From assembly GCA_948099385.1 (NCBI GenBank), contig CANUEZ040000014.1, positions 1,612,001-1,676,000 of the forward strand: a stretch of 64,000 nucleotides of DNA, written 5' to 3'. The notes beneath the pieces were generated by a model. The model was not told where the DNA came from and did no database searches. It worked only from the letters and a program-made list of their open reading frames with translations. A program made the translations under genes and the position numbers. The DNA is from Fasciola hepatica (lineage: Eukaryota; Platyhelminthes; Trematoda; Plagiorchiida; Fasciolidae). Shown piece after piece: positions 34,844 through 46,348 of the stretch (position 1 is its first letter; every line of letters begins with the position of its first letter).

Positions 34844-36033
34844 TCAAGTCTGCAGAGCCGGTAGGTACTCCCGCAGCCAGCGCCTCCAGAAAACCTTGGC
34901 AAAATAGTTCACCTGCTTCCATCCTTGGAGGTAGCTCCTACGAAGGTTTACCGGCCTTTGGAAACCCTCGCTCGACCTTAACGTCAATAAGTTGTCCAGG
35001 GTGGGCCCCAGGTGGGTGAGGTCGCCTTTCAATACTGGAACCAGGGGGCGGCTGTTCAGAATTCTCTCTACCCCAGTCATGACGGTGTTCAGCGTCTCTT
35101 CGTCGGGCCGCTGTTGCTCCATGGTTGACAGCAATATCCATCTGGCGACCGGATGGTGCGTTCCCATACGCCGCCGCAGTGACTGGCCTGCAGGGGGTTG
35201 GAATGCCATCGTACGCCGTAGGCCACGGTTCGATCCTGCCGTTCGTTCCTGTTTATGTTCTTGTGCCAACGCTGCAATTCCCGGTGGGCGCCCACAAAGT
35301 TCGACCCATTATCTGAGTATATCTCGGTTGACACGTTTCTTTGGTTGATAAATCTCTGCAAGGCCCGTAGGAAAGAATCGGTCGTCATCGAATGCGCGAC
35401 TTCTAGGTGTACCGCGCGTGACTTCATGCATGTCATGACACATCCATATCGCTTTTCTAATTTCTCCCAGCACTTGATCCACAAGGGACCGAAATAGTCC
35501 AACCCGGTGTCGCTGAACGGCCACTAGCCCACAGTCACCCTGCATTCTGGTAGAGGGGTGATGTGTTGTTTGCCCACCGTGGCATTGCCTCTCCTATATT
35601 GCACACAACGTCGGATTACGCGTTTCACACTCTCTCGTCCTCTTAGCAACCAAAGGCGCTTTCGGATGACGTCCGTCACGTGACTTTCCCCGGCATGTCC
35701 CTCCACGGCGATGACGTGTTGGATCATTAGCTCGACTACAGGTTGTCTCGCAGGCAGCAGCATAGTGTGCTTTGTGTCGAAGCTCAGGTGGGCTTTGGCC
35801 AGACTACCATCCACCCGCAGCGGTCCATCAATGCGTTTGGGGTTAAAACGTTTCAATTCTTCTCTTGGAGATGATATTTCTTTGTTGATTGGTCCCACTT
35901 CTTCCGCCCCCTTGAGTTCTCGGTCGAAAGCCTTGCGTTGAATCATTCTGAAAATATCGCATTCTGCAGCTTGCAGCTCATCGGAACTTATCGGGCCGAC
36001 CCGTATCCGGCCTGAGGGGCGTAGCCCTTTCAT
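34844..36033 (-). pseudogene. Element B integrase
   Basis: The frame 36033-35524 contains the pol linker and an HHCC-like finger: HVIAVEGHAGESHV and then CVQYRRGN, where the second Cys is Tyr. The core frame (35502-35089) has MDYFGPLW (first Asp), EIYSDNGSNFVGAHREL (second Asp) and GGVWERTIRS (Glu), so the catalytic triad is intact. A frameshift near 35135-35150 moves the reading to 35269-34844, which carries ILNSRPLVPV and FWRRWLREYLPALQT. The defects are the lost zinc ligand, a frame break before the core near 35510 and this frameshift. Confidence 0.9.
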
Positions 36034-36338
36034 GACTAGTCAATTTCTCTTGAACCTGGTTAACCAAACTATTGCACGAAGTGTCTTTATCTAAGAAGAG
36101 AACCTGACCAATCGCGATAGATTGGATGTCGCCTCGACGACGTTGGTCGCTATCACTACGCCTTTGATCCCCAGTTCTACTTCCGTAGGGGTTTTTAATT
36201 CGAACACGGGTCAGTCCTGTTTAGGCACTTGCAGGAAGTTTGGCCCTCTCGTTCACGTGTCTAGTTGCCTGAAGTTGGTCGCACCTCGGGAGCACAGGTC
36301 AGCTGGATTATCGCCAGACCCGACATGCTTCCACTGGT
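36034..36338 (-). pseudogene. Element B segment between RNase H and integrase
   Basis: This segment lies between the RNase H stop and the integrase frame and contains several stops and frame changes. It is collinear with the linker of other BEL/Pao pol proteins, but no motif is distinct. Confidence 0.5.
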
Positions 36339-37655
36339 TCATGGCTGGTTCATCGTGGATAATCGTGAGTCGGTCAGCAACGAATATACTAAACCGGCTC
36401 CGGACGTTGTAATGTAGTAAAGTACTATCGTTGAATTCATCCAGAAGCTAACCGACCAAATGCAGAGATCAAAACATCTCTTCACAGCTTGCACCGCCCT
36501 GACTGCCAACACGGCTGCGCTGAGTTCAAGGCGTGGGATAGAGACCGACTTCAGTGGAGCAACGCGGGCTATAGCGAACAGGATCCTCGTAGTGCACTGT
36601 CCATCTCCTGCGCACCATCGTCCGTACACCACAGCTCCATAACCGGCTTCGGATGCATCGGAAAAGGCATGTAGTTCTCCAGTCCGCGTCGTGTGGCCAG
36701 GAGTCAAACATCGTGGGATTCTTATGTCCCCTAATTTTTTCAAGGTGTTCAAAAATTCTTCCCAGTCCAACCGGTCCTCTCGGTCCAGCGACTGGTCCCA
36801 ATCAACTTTCCTACGGCACAGCCGCTGCAGCAAGATCTTTCCGGGTAGCAGCCAGGGTGAGACAAAACCGAGCGGGTCGAACAAACTAGAGACAGCGGAT
36901 AGTATGCCACGACGGGTTATTGGCTGTTCGTGAGCGTTTAGCTCGAAAACAAAGTCGTCCGCTTCCGCGTCCCGTTGTATTCCTAAAGTGCGCTCCATAG
37001 GAAGTGGAGAGCCGTCCAAATATCTTACCCTTTCGACCTTTTTGTGGTACGGAATGACCTTTAGCTCTTCCGAAGTTTTCAACATCCATTTTTTTAGATG
37101 GAAGCCGCCCTCTTCCAGCAATCTCGTCAGACCCCTGAACTGCGCTAGAGCTGATTCCACATCATCGAATGACCCAAGGTAGTCGTCGACGAAGAATTTC
37201 CTGCTGAAGCTATCTACCACCGTCCGATGGACTAGATCTCCATGTTTGTTCGCTGCTTCCTGAAGGGCGTAGTTCGCACAGAATGGTGACGATATGGCTC
37301 CGAAGGGGTGGACGGTCATCCTAAAATTCATCACTGCCTTGTCCCGGTCGCTCTCTTCCCACCATAGGAAACGCAGAGCATCTCGTTCTCCCACCCTAAT
37401 CTTCACCTGATTATAAATTTCCCTAATGTCGGCGGACAAGGCCATTTTACTCACTCTGAACCGGCACAAAATTTCGATTAGTGGTGTGGGCCAGTCAGGA
37501 TTTTCTAGTAGGCGATCGTTTAACCACTTGCCCTGGAACTTGGCCGCACAGTCGGAAACCACCCGCGAATTTGGGTTTCTTGGGGTTGATGACCGGGTGT
37601 TGAGGCAGATACCAGATACCCTTTTTGCCATCGGTGTTGGCAGGCACCTTTTCAA
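36339..37655 (-). pseudogene. Element B reverse transcriptase and RNase H
   Basis: This 438-codon open frame is the longest RT-bearing frame in the window. The RT has MALSADIREIYNQVKI (first Asp), HPFGAISSPFCANYALQ and KFFVDDYLGSFDD (FVDD, catalytically complete). RGILSAVSSLFDPLGFVSPW is the connection. RNase H reads HAFSDASEAGYGAVVY, SIPRLELSAAVLAVRA and FWMNSTIVLYYI, so the last acidic residue (TDS in relatives) is Asn. The frame begins inside the RT; the upstream fingers (WYLPQHPVINPKKP) are in the overlapping frame ending at 37495, so one frameshift lies near 37560. Confidence 0.92.
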
Positions 37656-39129
37656 CGTAGCCGAGAGCTTCGTTTCGCTTCATTAATTCCGTGTATCGTT
37701 CCCACGTATTCTTGTCCCGAATGAAGCGTTCTTTCAGTCGCAGTAATCTTTGAAGAACTTTATTTCTGTTGTCAGTCCACGGATCGGCAGATGTGCTCCA
37801 TGGGAGGAGAACCCCGAACTGATTTTTAGGGCCTCTAGTGCCTTGCCGTACCGTTTGTGAAGCGAAGTGATCCTCTTGAGACAACGTTGGTCTTTCGTCT
37901 TCATTGTCATGAAACTCCTTTTCATACAGCCACTGCAAGTGGTACTCTATGCGGTCCGTTTCGGCGGATAAATAATTCACGAAACCACGTACTCCTACTG
38001 GATCATAAAACACCCATCCCAGAGCCGTGCATACGGCATAAGGTGCCTGGCGGTCGCCCACTCTCTGGTCAGGTACCCAATGCGCCTCTGGCACGTCGCA
38101 GCCGATGAGGAGATCCACTTCGTCGTCTTCCCAGTCTACAACGGTTACATCCCGCAGGTGGAGCCACCTAGTCAAGATTTGGTTGACCGACTTTGGTGCT
38201 CGCATGGGGAGATCAACAAAAGTGAATGCCCCCGTTGGTTCAATTTGCTTGTTAGTGTCTAGAAAGAGGAGTTGCAGCCCCAACCTGCCAGCAGTCATTA
38301 CTTGTGTTCCGCCCACCGTGTTCACTGCTAACGACGTTGCACCTTTAGCAAGCCGGTGTTTGTCGGCAAACCGCTCCTTCACTAGGGTAGTGTCAGATCC
38401 ACTGTCGACGAAAACCAACGCCTTGACCACCCCAGTTGGGGTCACTACTCCCACGGCAACTACTCCTAAACGTACCGGTTTACTGGCAGACCGCGAGGTT
38501 GAACAGATAACAGTGGGTTTGGTACTCGCCTCGAGTAAGGTTACTCTCACCTGGTGCAGCAATCGATGGTATCTGCACGTGCAGCCCTCGAAATCACATC
38601 GGTTCCTTGTTCTACAAGCTGCCGCCCGGTGCGTGGTATTGAGATAAATGAAACACGCTCCTGCCATCCTCCTCATTCCCCACCGTTCGTCTATTGTGGC
38701 TTTGCTGAACTTGAGGCATTCTGGTGGTCCATGGCTAGCACCACAGGATCTGCAACTTGGTTGTGCTGTAGCATCGCGTGAAAAGGAGTGTGCATTGGTC
38801 CAAGGTTGATATTTCGGATGTTCCCGTGCAGGAGTTTGAGCCTGTCTATTACTGGGCTTGTTTGCCCGGTTGCTGTCCCAGATAAATCGGCCAAATCTGC
38901 GGTCGGCTATCTTGGTTTGCCTGTTCGGGTTTTCAGTCAGATCTTCGAAGTTAGCCTCCCGGCCGCCTCGGCTTATCCGTTCTGCTTCTTCCGCCCACCG
39001 ACCCTGTAGTTCGGGGGAGAGGTGACGGACTATGTCATCCAAAGTACGCATGGCGTCTACGTCAGCCCTGTAACCCAAATGGTCGAGAGCTATTGAGCAG
39101 TTCTGCATCTTGATCACCAGGTCGGCCAT
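37495..39129 (-). pseudogene. Element B gag C-terminus, protease and RT N-terminus
   Basis: A 544-codon frame, the longest in the window. It starts within the capsid (LVIKMQNCSIALDHL), then has knuckles CRSCGASHGPPEC and CFIYLNTTHRAAAC, where one Cys is Tyr. The protease active site is FVDSGSDTTLV, followed by DLPMRAPKSVNQILTRW and VDLLIGCDVPEAHW. The frame runs into RT fingers with WYLPQHPVINPKKPK before losing frame. Gag and pol therefore appear to share a frame in this family. The first Met is inside gag, since the upstream sequence has stops. Confidence 0.92.
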
Positions 39130-39801
39130 TGTATATATGTCGCCCTTGGTTCACTTTGCCTCTACCATCGTGCCTTCTATTAAGTTACGGGCTACTTTGA
39201 ACGGTTGGCCAAACAAGTCCCTTAGAATCTTCCTTGCTATTGTGTAACATTGTTCCGGGTCGAGCATGGTGCACCCGTCGATAGCTTCTCTTGCTCGACC
39301 TCAACAGTGGTGAGTAAGGTGGAGAAGCCTTTGCCCAGGGTCGGTTACCTTATTTTCGACGAACGTCTCGAACTGCTTGACAAACTTGCAATAGTGTTCG
39401 GATCTCTGGTCGAAAACCGCTGGTTCTACTCCTGGCTAATCGATCGATGGTGTTTTATAGTCGGCGAAGGGCGTGGGGCTCCCCATCTTATTGCACCCTG
39501 TTCTGTCGGAAGTGTCGTAGTCGCTGGCTTCAAGCTCAGGCTCTTTCTGCATACACTTCTTTTCTGCTTCCTGGGCCTGTTGTCTAGCCCATAACAACTG
39601 CTGTTGTAGGTCTAATATTCTCAGCCTATATAGATCAACATCCCTACAATCCATATTTCCCTCAGTAACAATTGAACTAGCACTGAGAGGACTAGATGAT
39701 CTAACGTTAACTAAGGAAACAAATGTACCCAAAACCTCCCCAGAGACTTGCCGTATTACTTCCTATCCAGAGTCTAATGTTTTTGATCCTTTTCTTGGCA
39801 T
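39130..39801 (-). pseudogene. Element B gag N-terminus
   Basis: The probable gag start is the ATG at 39801 (MPRKGSKTLDSG), which is interrupted by an in-frame TAG after 13 codons. The frame continues through 39732-39436 with a coiled-coil-like segment rich in Leu, Gln and Arg (DLYRLRILDLQQQLLWARQQ). Further stops and a frame change occur before 39129. It aligns with the N-terminal layout of the A and A' gags. Confidence 0.75.
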
Positions 39802-39842
39802 TTTGCGTGTTTTTCCTCGTTTCAAATTGATCCATTGAGTAT

Positions 39843-40219
39843 TGTAACACTCGTTTAGGCAATACGTAGCCAAATTCGCAACGGATCCCGGAATCAAAGG
39901 GCGATTATCCGTGGTATTCTATGATACTAAATTATTGAATGAACAATGACACCAAAAAGATACAAACCTCAACGATGAGACCACAAGTACTCAACAAACA
40001 AGAAACCGAATGGCGGCGTGCGAGCAAGGAGCACGTGCGTCACGCAGGTCCAGAACAAGGATATGACAAAGCAGCGCTCTGGGCGCGAACAAACAACAAT
40101 TGGTCCACAAGAACAAACAGTTCGTAAAGACACGTCAATAGTGTAGGCGAGTGAGTGATGTTAGGAAAAGCACTGAATCGCAATGGTTTTAGGGGGATTT
40201 TCCACGACCGGTCGTTACA
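39843..40219 (-). repeat. LTR_C, 5' LTR of element B
   Basis: 377 bp, matching 33589-33965 apart from a few bases (mainly within the first 35 bp). It is followed inside the element by ATACTCAA on the minus strand, which resembles the post-LTR bases of LTR_A and LTR_A'. Confidence 0.94.
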
Positions 40220-40635
40220 CCGCCCACCAAAATCCTCCCGAATCCTTAGCAGAGTCAAATGTTTGGTATGAAGGTACTGATTCTTACTACCTACCTAGGC
40301 CCTAGTGTCAGTGCGCGTGCCTAATGCTTGTCTTCAACGTTCTACTCATGGTCGCGCCTAATTCGTTGGCTACATAGACGCGAGGCCATTATTCATCTTC
40401 CACGAGAACAACTGACCGGTGGCGGGCTTGAAGGGGAGACATGGATGCTGTCCTTGGAACGGCCGTCCTGCCCTGGCAATATGTGCTTGCGTGAGTGTGT
40501 GTGTGTATGATGCAATCGCCACTACCTCCACATATGCAAAAGACATTTCATTGATGTCAGCAAAAGCAAATTGCGAACATCGTCACATGTTCGATATGGG
40601 TTGCGCGACATAGAGTGCATTGGGTATGTGCGTAC
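40220..40635 (-). repeat. Duplicated 3' fragment of element B
   Basis: This is a copy of 33966-34381, including the polypurine-like tract, lying outside the 5' LTR of element B where host or A' sequence would be expected. It ends abruptly at 40635 within TGTGCGTACACCATCG, where A' gag sequence begins. The three bases GTA are shared by both parents at the joint. This indicates that B was once a tandem array sharing LTRs. Confidence 0.9.
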
Positions 40636-41306
40636 ACCATCGATCAAATTCCGGGCGACTTTAAATGGTTGCCCAAATAGGTTTTTCAGAATTTGACGTA
40701 TTCGGGTGAAACTGTTTCCGGGATCCAGCATCGAGCACCCGTCGATTGCTTCCCTGGACCTTCCACGACAGTAATATAGTAAATACAAGAATCTCTGTCC
40801 TGAATCGGATACTCTCCTTCCCACAAAGTTCTCGTACTGTTAAAGGACTTACAGTACTGTTCTGCGCTCCCATCGAATGGGGATAATTCCACTCTTGATA
40901 AGTCAGTAGCGTAGTTCACACTGGTACAAGTCGACTTTGATCGTTCCACGGAACTGCTGGGCTGATTGGCTGTATGCCCCGGGGTCTCCAGTGTCGCCTC
41001 CCGCTCCCGTCTCTGGAGTTGATCTTTCCTGGCAGATTCCGCTTCTTCCCTGGCCTGCCTAAGCTGGGTTTCTAATTCAGCTATTTTCAATCGATAGATA
41101 TCATCACCTTTATATTCTATACCACTAGCTGAGGTACGTGAAATAGCACTGACAAGACTACCAGATCTAGCAATGTCTAAGGAATCAGCATCACCAAAAA
41201 ACACCCCAGGGACTTGCCGGGTTACTTTCTGTCTAGCTTCGGTGTGCCTGTGTCCTATTCTTGTCATTTCTGACTGATTTCCTCCCGGTGATTCCAAGTT
41301 GAGTAC
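40636..41306 (-). pseudogene. A' gag N-terminal fragment, copy 2
   Basis: Matches 32130-32800 (offset 8506) with very few substitutions, including the same frame break near 40806. The rest of gag, the protease and RT are missing because the copy starts at the recombination joint at 40635. Confidence 0.9.
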
Positions 41307-41690
41307 TGTAGCGATTATTCCTACTGTGAGAAACGCGGAGCCAATTCAACACTTATCCCAAAACCAGAACACGATTGATTCGTAGCTTCTATGGTAATGG
41401 ATTATCAAGTTATACGCATATAAATATATACAAACCTCAACTGTACTGCCACAACGTCTAACGACGAGGACCAGAGTTCAACAAATGCCAATTTCAGGTA
41501 TCACCGTCACGGCAGTCCAAGTTCGAGTCAAAATTATGCCACTTCACGTGAGCAAAATATAAACAACTGTTGAAGTGTAGTCATTGATGCATGTTGTATT
41601 TGTTCCAGGGTCAACAAAATAAGGAGGACAGTCTCAACAACACAAGTATATGACAATGGCTAGGGAGGATTTCCAAGCATGTACTTTACA
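41307..41690 (-). repeat. LTR_A' copy 2
   Basis: Matches LTR_A' copy 1 at an offset of 8506 bp and has the same boundaries. Confidence 0.9.
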
Positions 41691-42094
41691 AAGCATCCTT
41701 ATATTCTGATCCCACAAGGTTGCTCCAGGCTGTGCAGACAGTGGAGCCATCGCTTATCGTCATTTTCCTGGAGAGGTTCGTCCCAACCCGTCCCTCTCTG
41801 GTACAGCGATTGCAGCGTGCACTTCCCCGGTAACAACCATGGCGAAACGAAACCTAGGGGATCAAAGAGGCTTGAGACTGATGATAGGATTCCTCTTCGC
41901 GTGGCCAGTCGCTTGGGCAGGTCCGGAGTGAATATGAGTTCGTCACTTTTGAGTTTTTACTGAACTCCAAGCTTGCGCTCCGTTTGTGAAGAGGATCCCA
42001 AAAGCTCTCTCGCACACTCCATTTTCTCGGAATTTGGGAGAATATTGAGCACCTCTTGACTATTTGAAGTCCATCTAGTGGAGTTGAATCACCG
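41691..42094 (-). pseudogene. A' RT connection fragment, copy 2
   Basis: Essentially identical to 33185-33588. It ends at a solo LTR_C. Confidence 0.85.
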
Positions 42095-42471
42095 TGTAAC
42101 ACACGTTTGAGCAATACTTAGCCAAATTCGCAACGGATCCCGGAATCAAAGGGCGATTATCCGTGATATTCTATGATACTAAATTATTGAATGAACAATG
42201 ACACCAAAAAGATACAAACCTCAACGATGAGACCACAAGTACTCAACAAACAAGAAACCGAATGGCGGCGTGCGAGCAAGGAGCACGTGCGTCACGCAGG
42301 TCCAGAACAAGGATATGACAAAGCAGCGCTCTGGGCGCGAACAAACAACAATTGGTCCATAAGAACAAACAGTTCGTAAAGACACGTCAATAGTGTAGGC
42401 GAGTGAGTGATGTTAGGAAAAGCACTGAATCGCAATGGTTTTAGGGGGATTTTCCACGACCGGTTGTTACA
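42095..42471 (-). repeat. LTR_C, solo copy 1
   Basis: A 377-bp LTR with TGTAAC...GTTACA ends and no attached B internal sequence. It splits the A' RT: 42472 onward continues the RT where 42094 leaves off, judged against uninterrupted family A RT at about 30080. The flanks CACCG and ATCCG are only partly alike. Confidence 0.93.
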
Positions 42472-45183
42472 ATCCGGCCTTCAGAGCGGTAGTCAGCTCG
42501 GTCGCATATAGAATAGCAGTACTTGGGTCGTCAAATGAACACAGAAAATTGTCCACGTAGAAGTGGTCCACAGCTCTTCCTAACAGATTGCTGGTGCCGC
42601 CGAAACACTTGAGGGTTTCCTGGAAGGCACAATCAGCACGAAAGGGGGATGATAGCTTCCCGAAAGGGTTCACGGCCAGCGTGTACTTGTCCGGTGCATG
42701 ATTTACGTCACTTTCAGGCCACCAGAGAAGACGAAAGGCGTCCCTATCTACAGCGGGCATCTTCACTTGTAGAAACATTTTACGTATATCCGCAAGGACG
42801 GCCACTTTTCCTAGCCAAAAGCGACATAAAACCTCGACTAGTGGTGTTTTCCGGTCGCTGAGTGAAACACCCTGACTTTCCGCGGAAAATTCGAAGACTA
42901 CTGTGACCTTCCCCAGTTATTTGAGTTGACGACCAGGTGATGAGGTAGGTACCACCTCAAATTTGCGCTGATTACCGCCGTATCCGCTCTTTCTATCTAA
43001 CTCAAGTCTATGTTGTGTTGCATGGCTCGCGTGTATTCTATCCTTAATTGCGGTTCTCGAATTAGCCTGGTTTTGAGGAAGCATAATCACTTCAGAGCCA
43101 TTTCTCGGCCGTTTGACATAGGTTTCATGTTGGGTCCCCACGGAACAGGAACCTCGAAACGACCTACTACATACTTGACGTTCTCGGCTACCATTTTCAA
43201 AGCCGACCCATCTCATGATGGGGCATCTCTATCAATGGCCAGATCGGCGAATTCGGTGTTATATAGTTGTTGGAATGCTTGTTCAATGTTCGCCGTTTCC
43301 ACCGACGTGCAGTTGATTTGGATTTGTTTGCGGCATCTTCCATCTGTACTACCATATAAAGCCCAGCCGAATATAGTGCGTACTGCATAGGGTGCTTTGC
43401 GGCTTCCTATTATTTGATCCAGAGCCCAACACGCTTCCGGTACATCACAACCGATCAGCAAGTCAATTTCGTCATTCTGCCACTCCTCGATCGTAACCCC
43501 GTCGAAATGCGGCCACTGAGTCAGAATCGATTGCACTGACTGAGGTGCTCTCATCGGCAGATCCTTTATGATGGATGCTTCTAGGGTTTCTGCTCTATCG
43601 TTGTTGACCAAGGAAACAAGTTGTAGGTGCAGTTTGGTCGACTGGATGACCTGGGTGCCACTCACTGTGCTCACTGCTGATGAAGATTGATCCCCTCTGA
43701 TCCCATATCTCCGCAAACTCCTTCCTTACTAGCGTGGCATCCGAGCCAATATCTACGAGGGCCAACGCTCTTATAACCCCAACTTGGGTTTCTGCGCCAA
43801 CTGCTATTACTCCCAGGCGAATGGGCTTGTTAGTGGAGCGAGACACTGAGCAGACCACACTTGACTTTGGGATTTCCTTGGCATTCAAATTCTGGCATTC
43901 GTGAAGTAGGTAATGGCGCTTCCCATGGCATCCATCCTGACTACAACTGGGCTTAATTCGGCACATCGCCGCTCGATGTGAATTGTTGAGACAGACGAAG
44001 CACACGCCCAGCCTCTTAGCCATTTCCCATCCTTCGTTAATGTCTACGTTGCGGAAGCGAGGGCATTCCGCAAGGCGATGAGGCGCCCCACAAACTTTAC
44101 ACCTCGACAAGTTTTCGCCCTCGCGAAATAATGCGTGTGTGTTTGCCCACGGTCGGCTTCTACTTGGTTTCCTGGTCCAGCTTTGCGTCGTCGTAATCCT
44201 AGGTAATTTGCTCGTCTCGCGCACAAGTTGGCCAAAACGACTATTTGCTATTCAGGCATGACGGTTTATAAACTGCGTCAGGTCTTCGAACGTGGATTCT
44301 CGCCCAAACCTATTGATCCTTTCGGCTTCCTCGGCCCGTCTACCCTGTAGTTTTGTGGGTAGGCTGCGCATTATGGTCTCTAGTGTGTGCAGTGCGTTCA
44401 GGTCTGATCCGTATTGTAGGTGATTCAGTGCGATGCTGCAGTTTTGCATTTTTATCACCAGGCTGGCTAGAGAGCCCAACTCACCTTTGGAGCGTTTTGC
44501 CTCTGACAGTACACCATCGATCAAATTCCGGGCGACTTTAAATGGTTGCCCAAATAGGTTTTTCAGAATTTGACGTATTCGGGTGAAACTGTTTTCGGGA
44601 TCCAGCATCGAGCACCCGTCGATTGCTTCCCTGGACCTTCCACGACAGTAATATAGTAAATACAAGAATCTCTGTCCTGAATCGGATACTCTCCTTCCCA
44701 CAAAGTTCTCGTACTGTTAAAGGACTTACAGTACTGTTCTGCGCTCCCATCGAATGGGGATAATTCCACTCTTGATAAGTCAGTAGCGTAGTTCACACTG
44801 GTACAAGTCGACTTTGATCGTTCCACGGAACTGCTGGGCTGATTGGCTGTATGCCCCGGGGTCTCCAGTGTCGCCTCCCGCTCCCGTCTCTGGAGTTGAT
44901 CTTTCCGGGCAGATTCCGCTTCTTCCCTGGCCTGCCTAAGCTGGGTTTCTAATTCAGCTATTTTCAATCGATAGATATCATCACCTTTATATTCTATACC
45001 ACTAGCTGAGGTACGTGAAATAGCACTGACAAGACTACCAGATCTAGCAATGTCTAAGGAATCAGCATCACCAAAAAACACCCCAGGGACTTGCCGGGTT
45101 ACTTTCTGTCTAGCTTCGGTGTGCCTGTGTCCTATTCTTGTCATTTCTGACTGATTTCCTCCCGGTGATTCCAAGTTGAGTAC
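42472..45183 (-). pseudogene. A' gag-protease-RT, copy 3
   Basis: Corresponds to about 30090-32800 at offset 12383. It has the same YVDN box in the RT, the same frameshift in the protease (near 43690), the same in-frame TGA after the capsid (44252-44254) and the same gag frameshift (near 44680) as copy 1. Occasional substitutions distinguish it, for example Glu to Val in the RT just after KMPA (about 42750). The first 50 bp beside the LTR (42472-42525) differ from copy 1, because copy 1 has family A sequence there. Confidence 0.9.
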
Positions 45184-45567
45184 TGTAGCGATTATTCCTA
45201 CTGTGAGAAACGCGGAGCCAATTCAACACTTATCCCAAAACCAGAACACGATTGATTCGTAGCTTCTATGGTAATGGATTATCAAGTTATACGCATATAA
45301 ATATATACAAACCTCAACTGTACTGCCACAACGTCTAACGACGAGGACCAGAGTTCAACAAATGCCAATTTCAGGTATCACCGTCACGGCAGTCCAAGTT
45401 CGAGTCAAAATTATGCCACTTCACGTGAGCAAAATATAAACAACTGTTGAAGTGTAGTCATTGATGCATGTTGTATTTGTTCCAGGGTCAACAAAATAAG
45501 GAGGACAGTCTCAACAACACAAGTATATGACAATGGCTAGGGAGGATTTCCAAGCATGTACTTTACA
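45184..45567 (-). repeat. LTR_A' copy 3
   Basis: 384 bp, offset 12383 from copy 1 and 3877 from copy 2. Confidence 0.9.
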
Positions 45568-45971
45568 AAGCATCCTTATATTCTGATCCCACAAGGTTGC
45601 TCCAGGCTGTGCAGACAGTGGAGCCATCGCTTATCGTCATTTTCCTGGAGAGGTTCGTCCCAACCCGTCCCTCTCTGGTACAGCGATTGCAGCGTGCACT
45701 TCCCCGGTAACAACCATGGCGAAACGAAACCTAGGGGATCAAAGAGGCTTGAGACTGATGATAGGATTCCTCTTCGCGTGGCCAGTCGCTTGGGCAGGTC
45801 CGGAGTGAATATGAGTTCGTCACTTTTGAGTTTTTACTGAACTCCAAGCTTGCGCTCCGTTTGTGAAGAGGATCCCAAAAGCTCTCTCGCACACTCCATT
45901 TTCTCGGAATTTGGGAGAATATTGAGCACCTCTTGACTATTTGAAGTCCATCTAGTGGAGTTGAATCACCG
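45568..45971 (-). pseudogene. A' RT connection fragment, copy 3
   Basis: Identical in layout to 41691-42094, between LTR_A' and a solo LTR_C. Confidence 0.85.
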
Positions 45972-46348
45972 TGTAACACACGTTTGAGCAATACTTAGCC
46001 AAATTCGCAACGGATCCCGGAATCAAAGGGCGATTATCCGTGATATTCTATGATACTAAATTATTGAATGAACAATGACACCAAAAAGATACAAACCTCA
46101 ACGATGAGACCACAAGTACTCAACAAACAAGAAACCGAATGGCGGCGTGCAAGCAAGGAGCACGTGCGTCACGCAGGTCCAGAACAAGGATATGACAAAG
46201 CAGCGATCTGGGCGCGAACAAACAACAATTGGTCCATAAGAACAAACAGTTCGTAAAGACACGTCAATAGTGTAGGCAAGTGAGTGATGTTAGGAAAAGC
46301 ACTGAATCGCAATGGTTTTAGGGGGATTTTCCACGACCGGTTGTTACA
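45972..46348 (-). repeat. LTR_C, solo copy 2
   Basis: A 377-bp solo LTR in the same RT position as the one at 42095-42471, exactly 3877 bp away. Confidence 0.93.

Larger units (their letters stand above)
33589..40219 (-). mobile_element. BEL/Pao element B, near full length
   Basis: The element is 6.6 kb, bounded by two 377-bp LTRs (33589-33965 and 39843-40219), with gag, protease, RT, RNase H and integrase in order on the minus strand. A polypurine-like stretch (GGAGGATTTTGGTGGGCGG on the minus strand, 33966-33984) lies just before the 3' LTR. The LTRs differ at a few sites, mostly near their TG/CA ends. The element sits within the A' RT. No clean target duplication is seen, and the right LTR is followed by further B sequence (see 40220-40635). 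Confidence 0.9.

Noticed and set aside
42085..42480. A clean target-site duplication around solo LTR_C
   Set aside because: The flanks CACCG and ATCCG match at only three of five positions and alignment to the uninterrupted RT also needs a one-base indel, so I do not claim a duplication.
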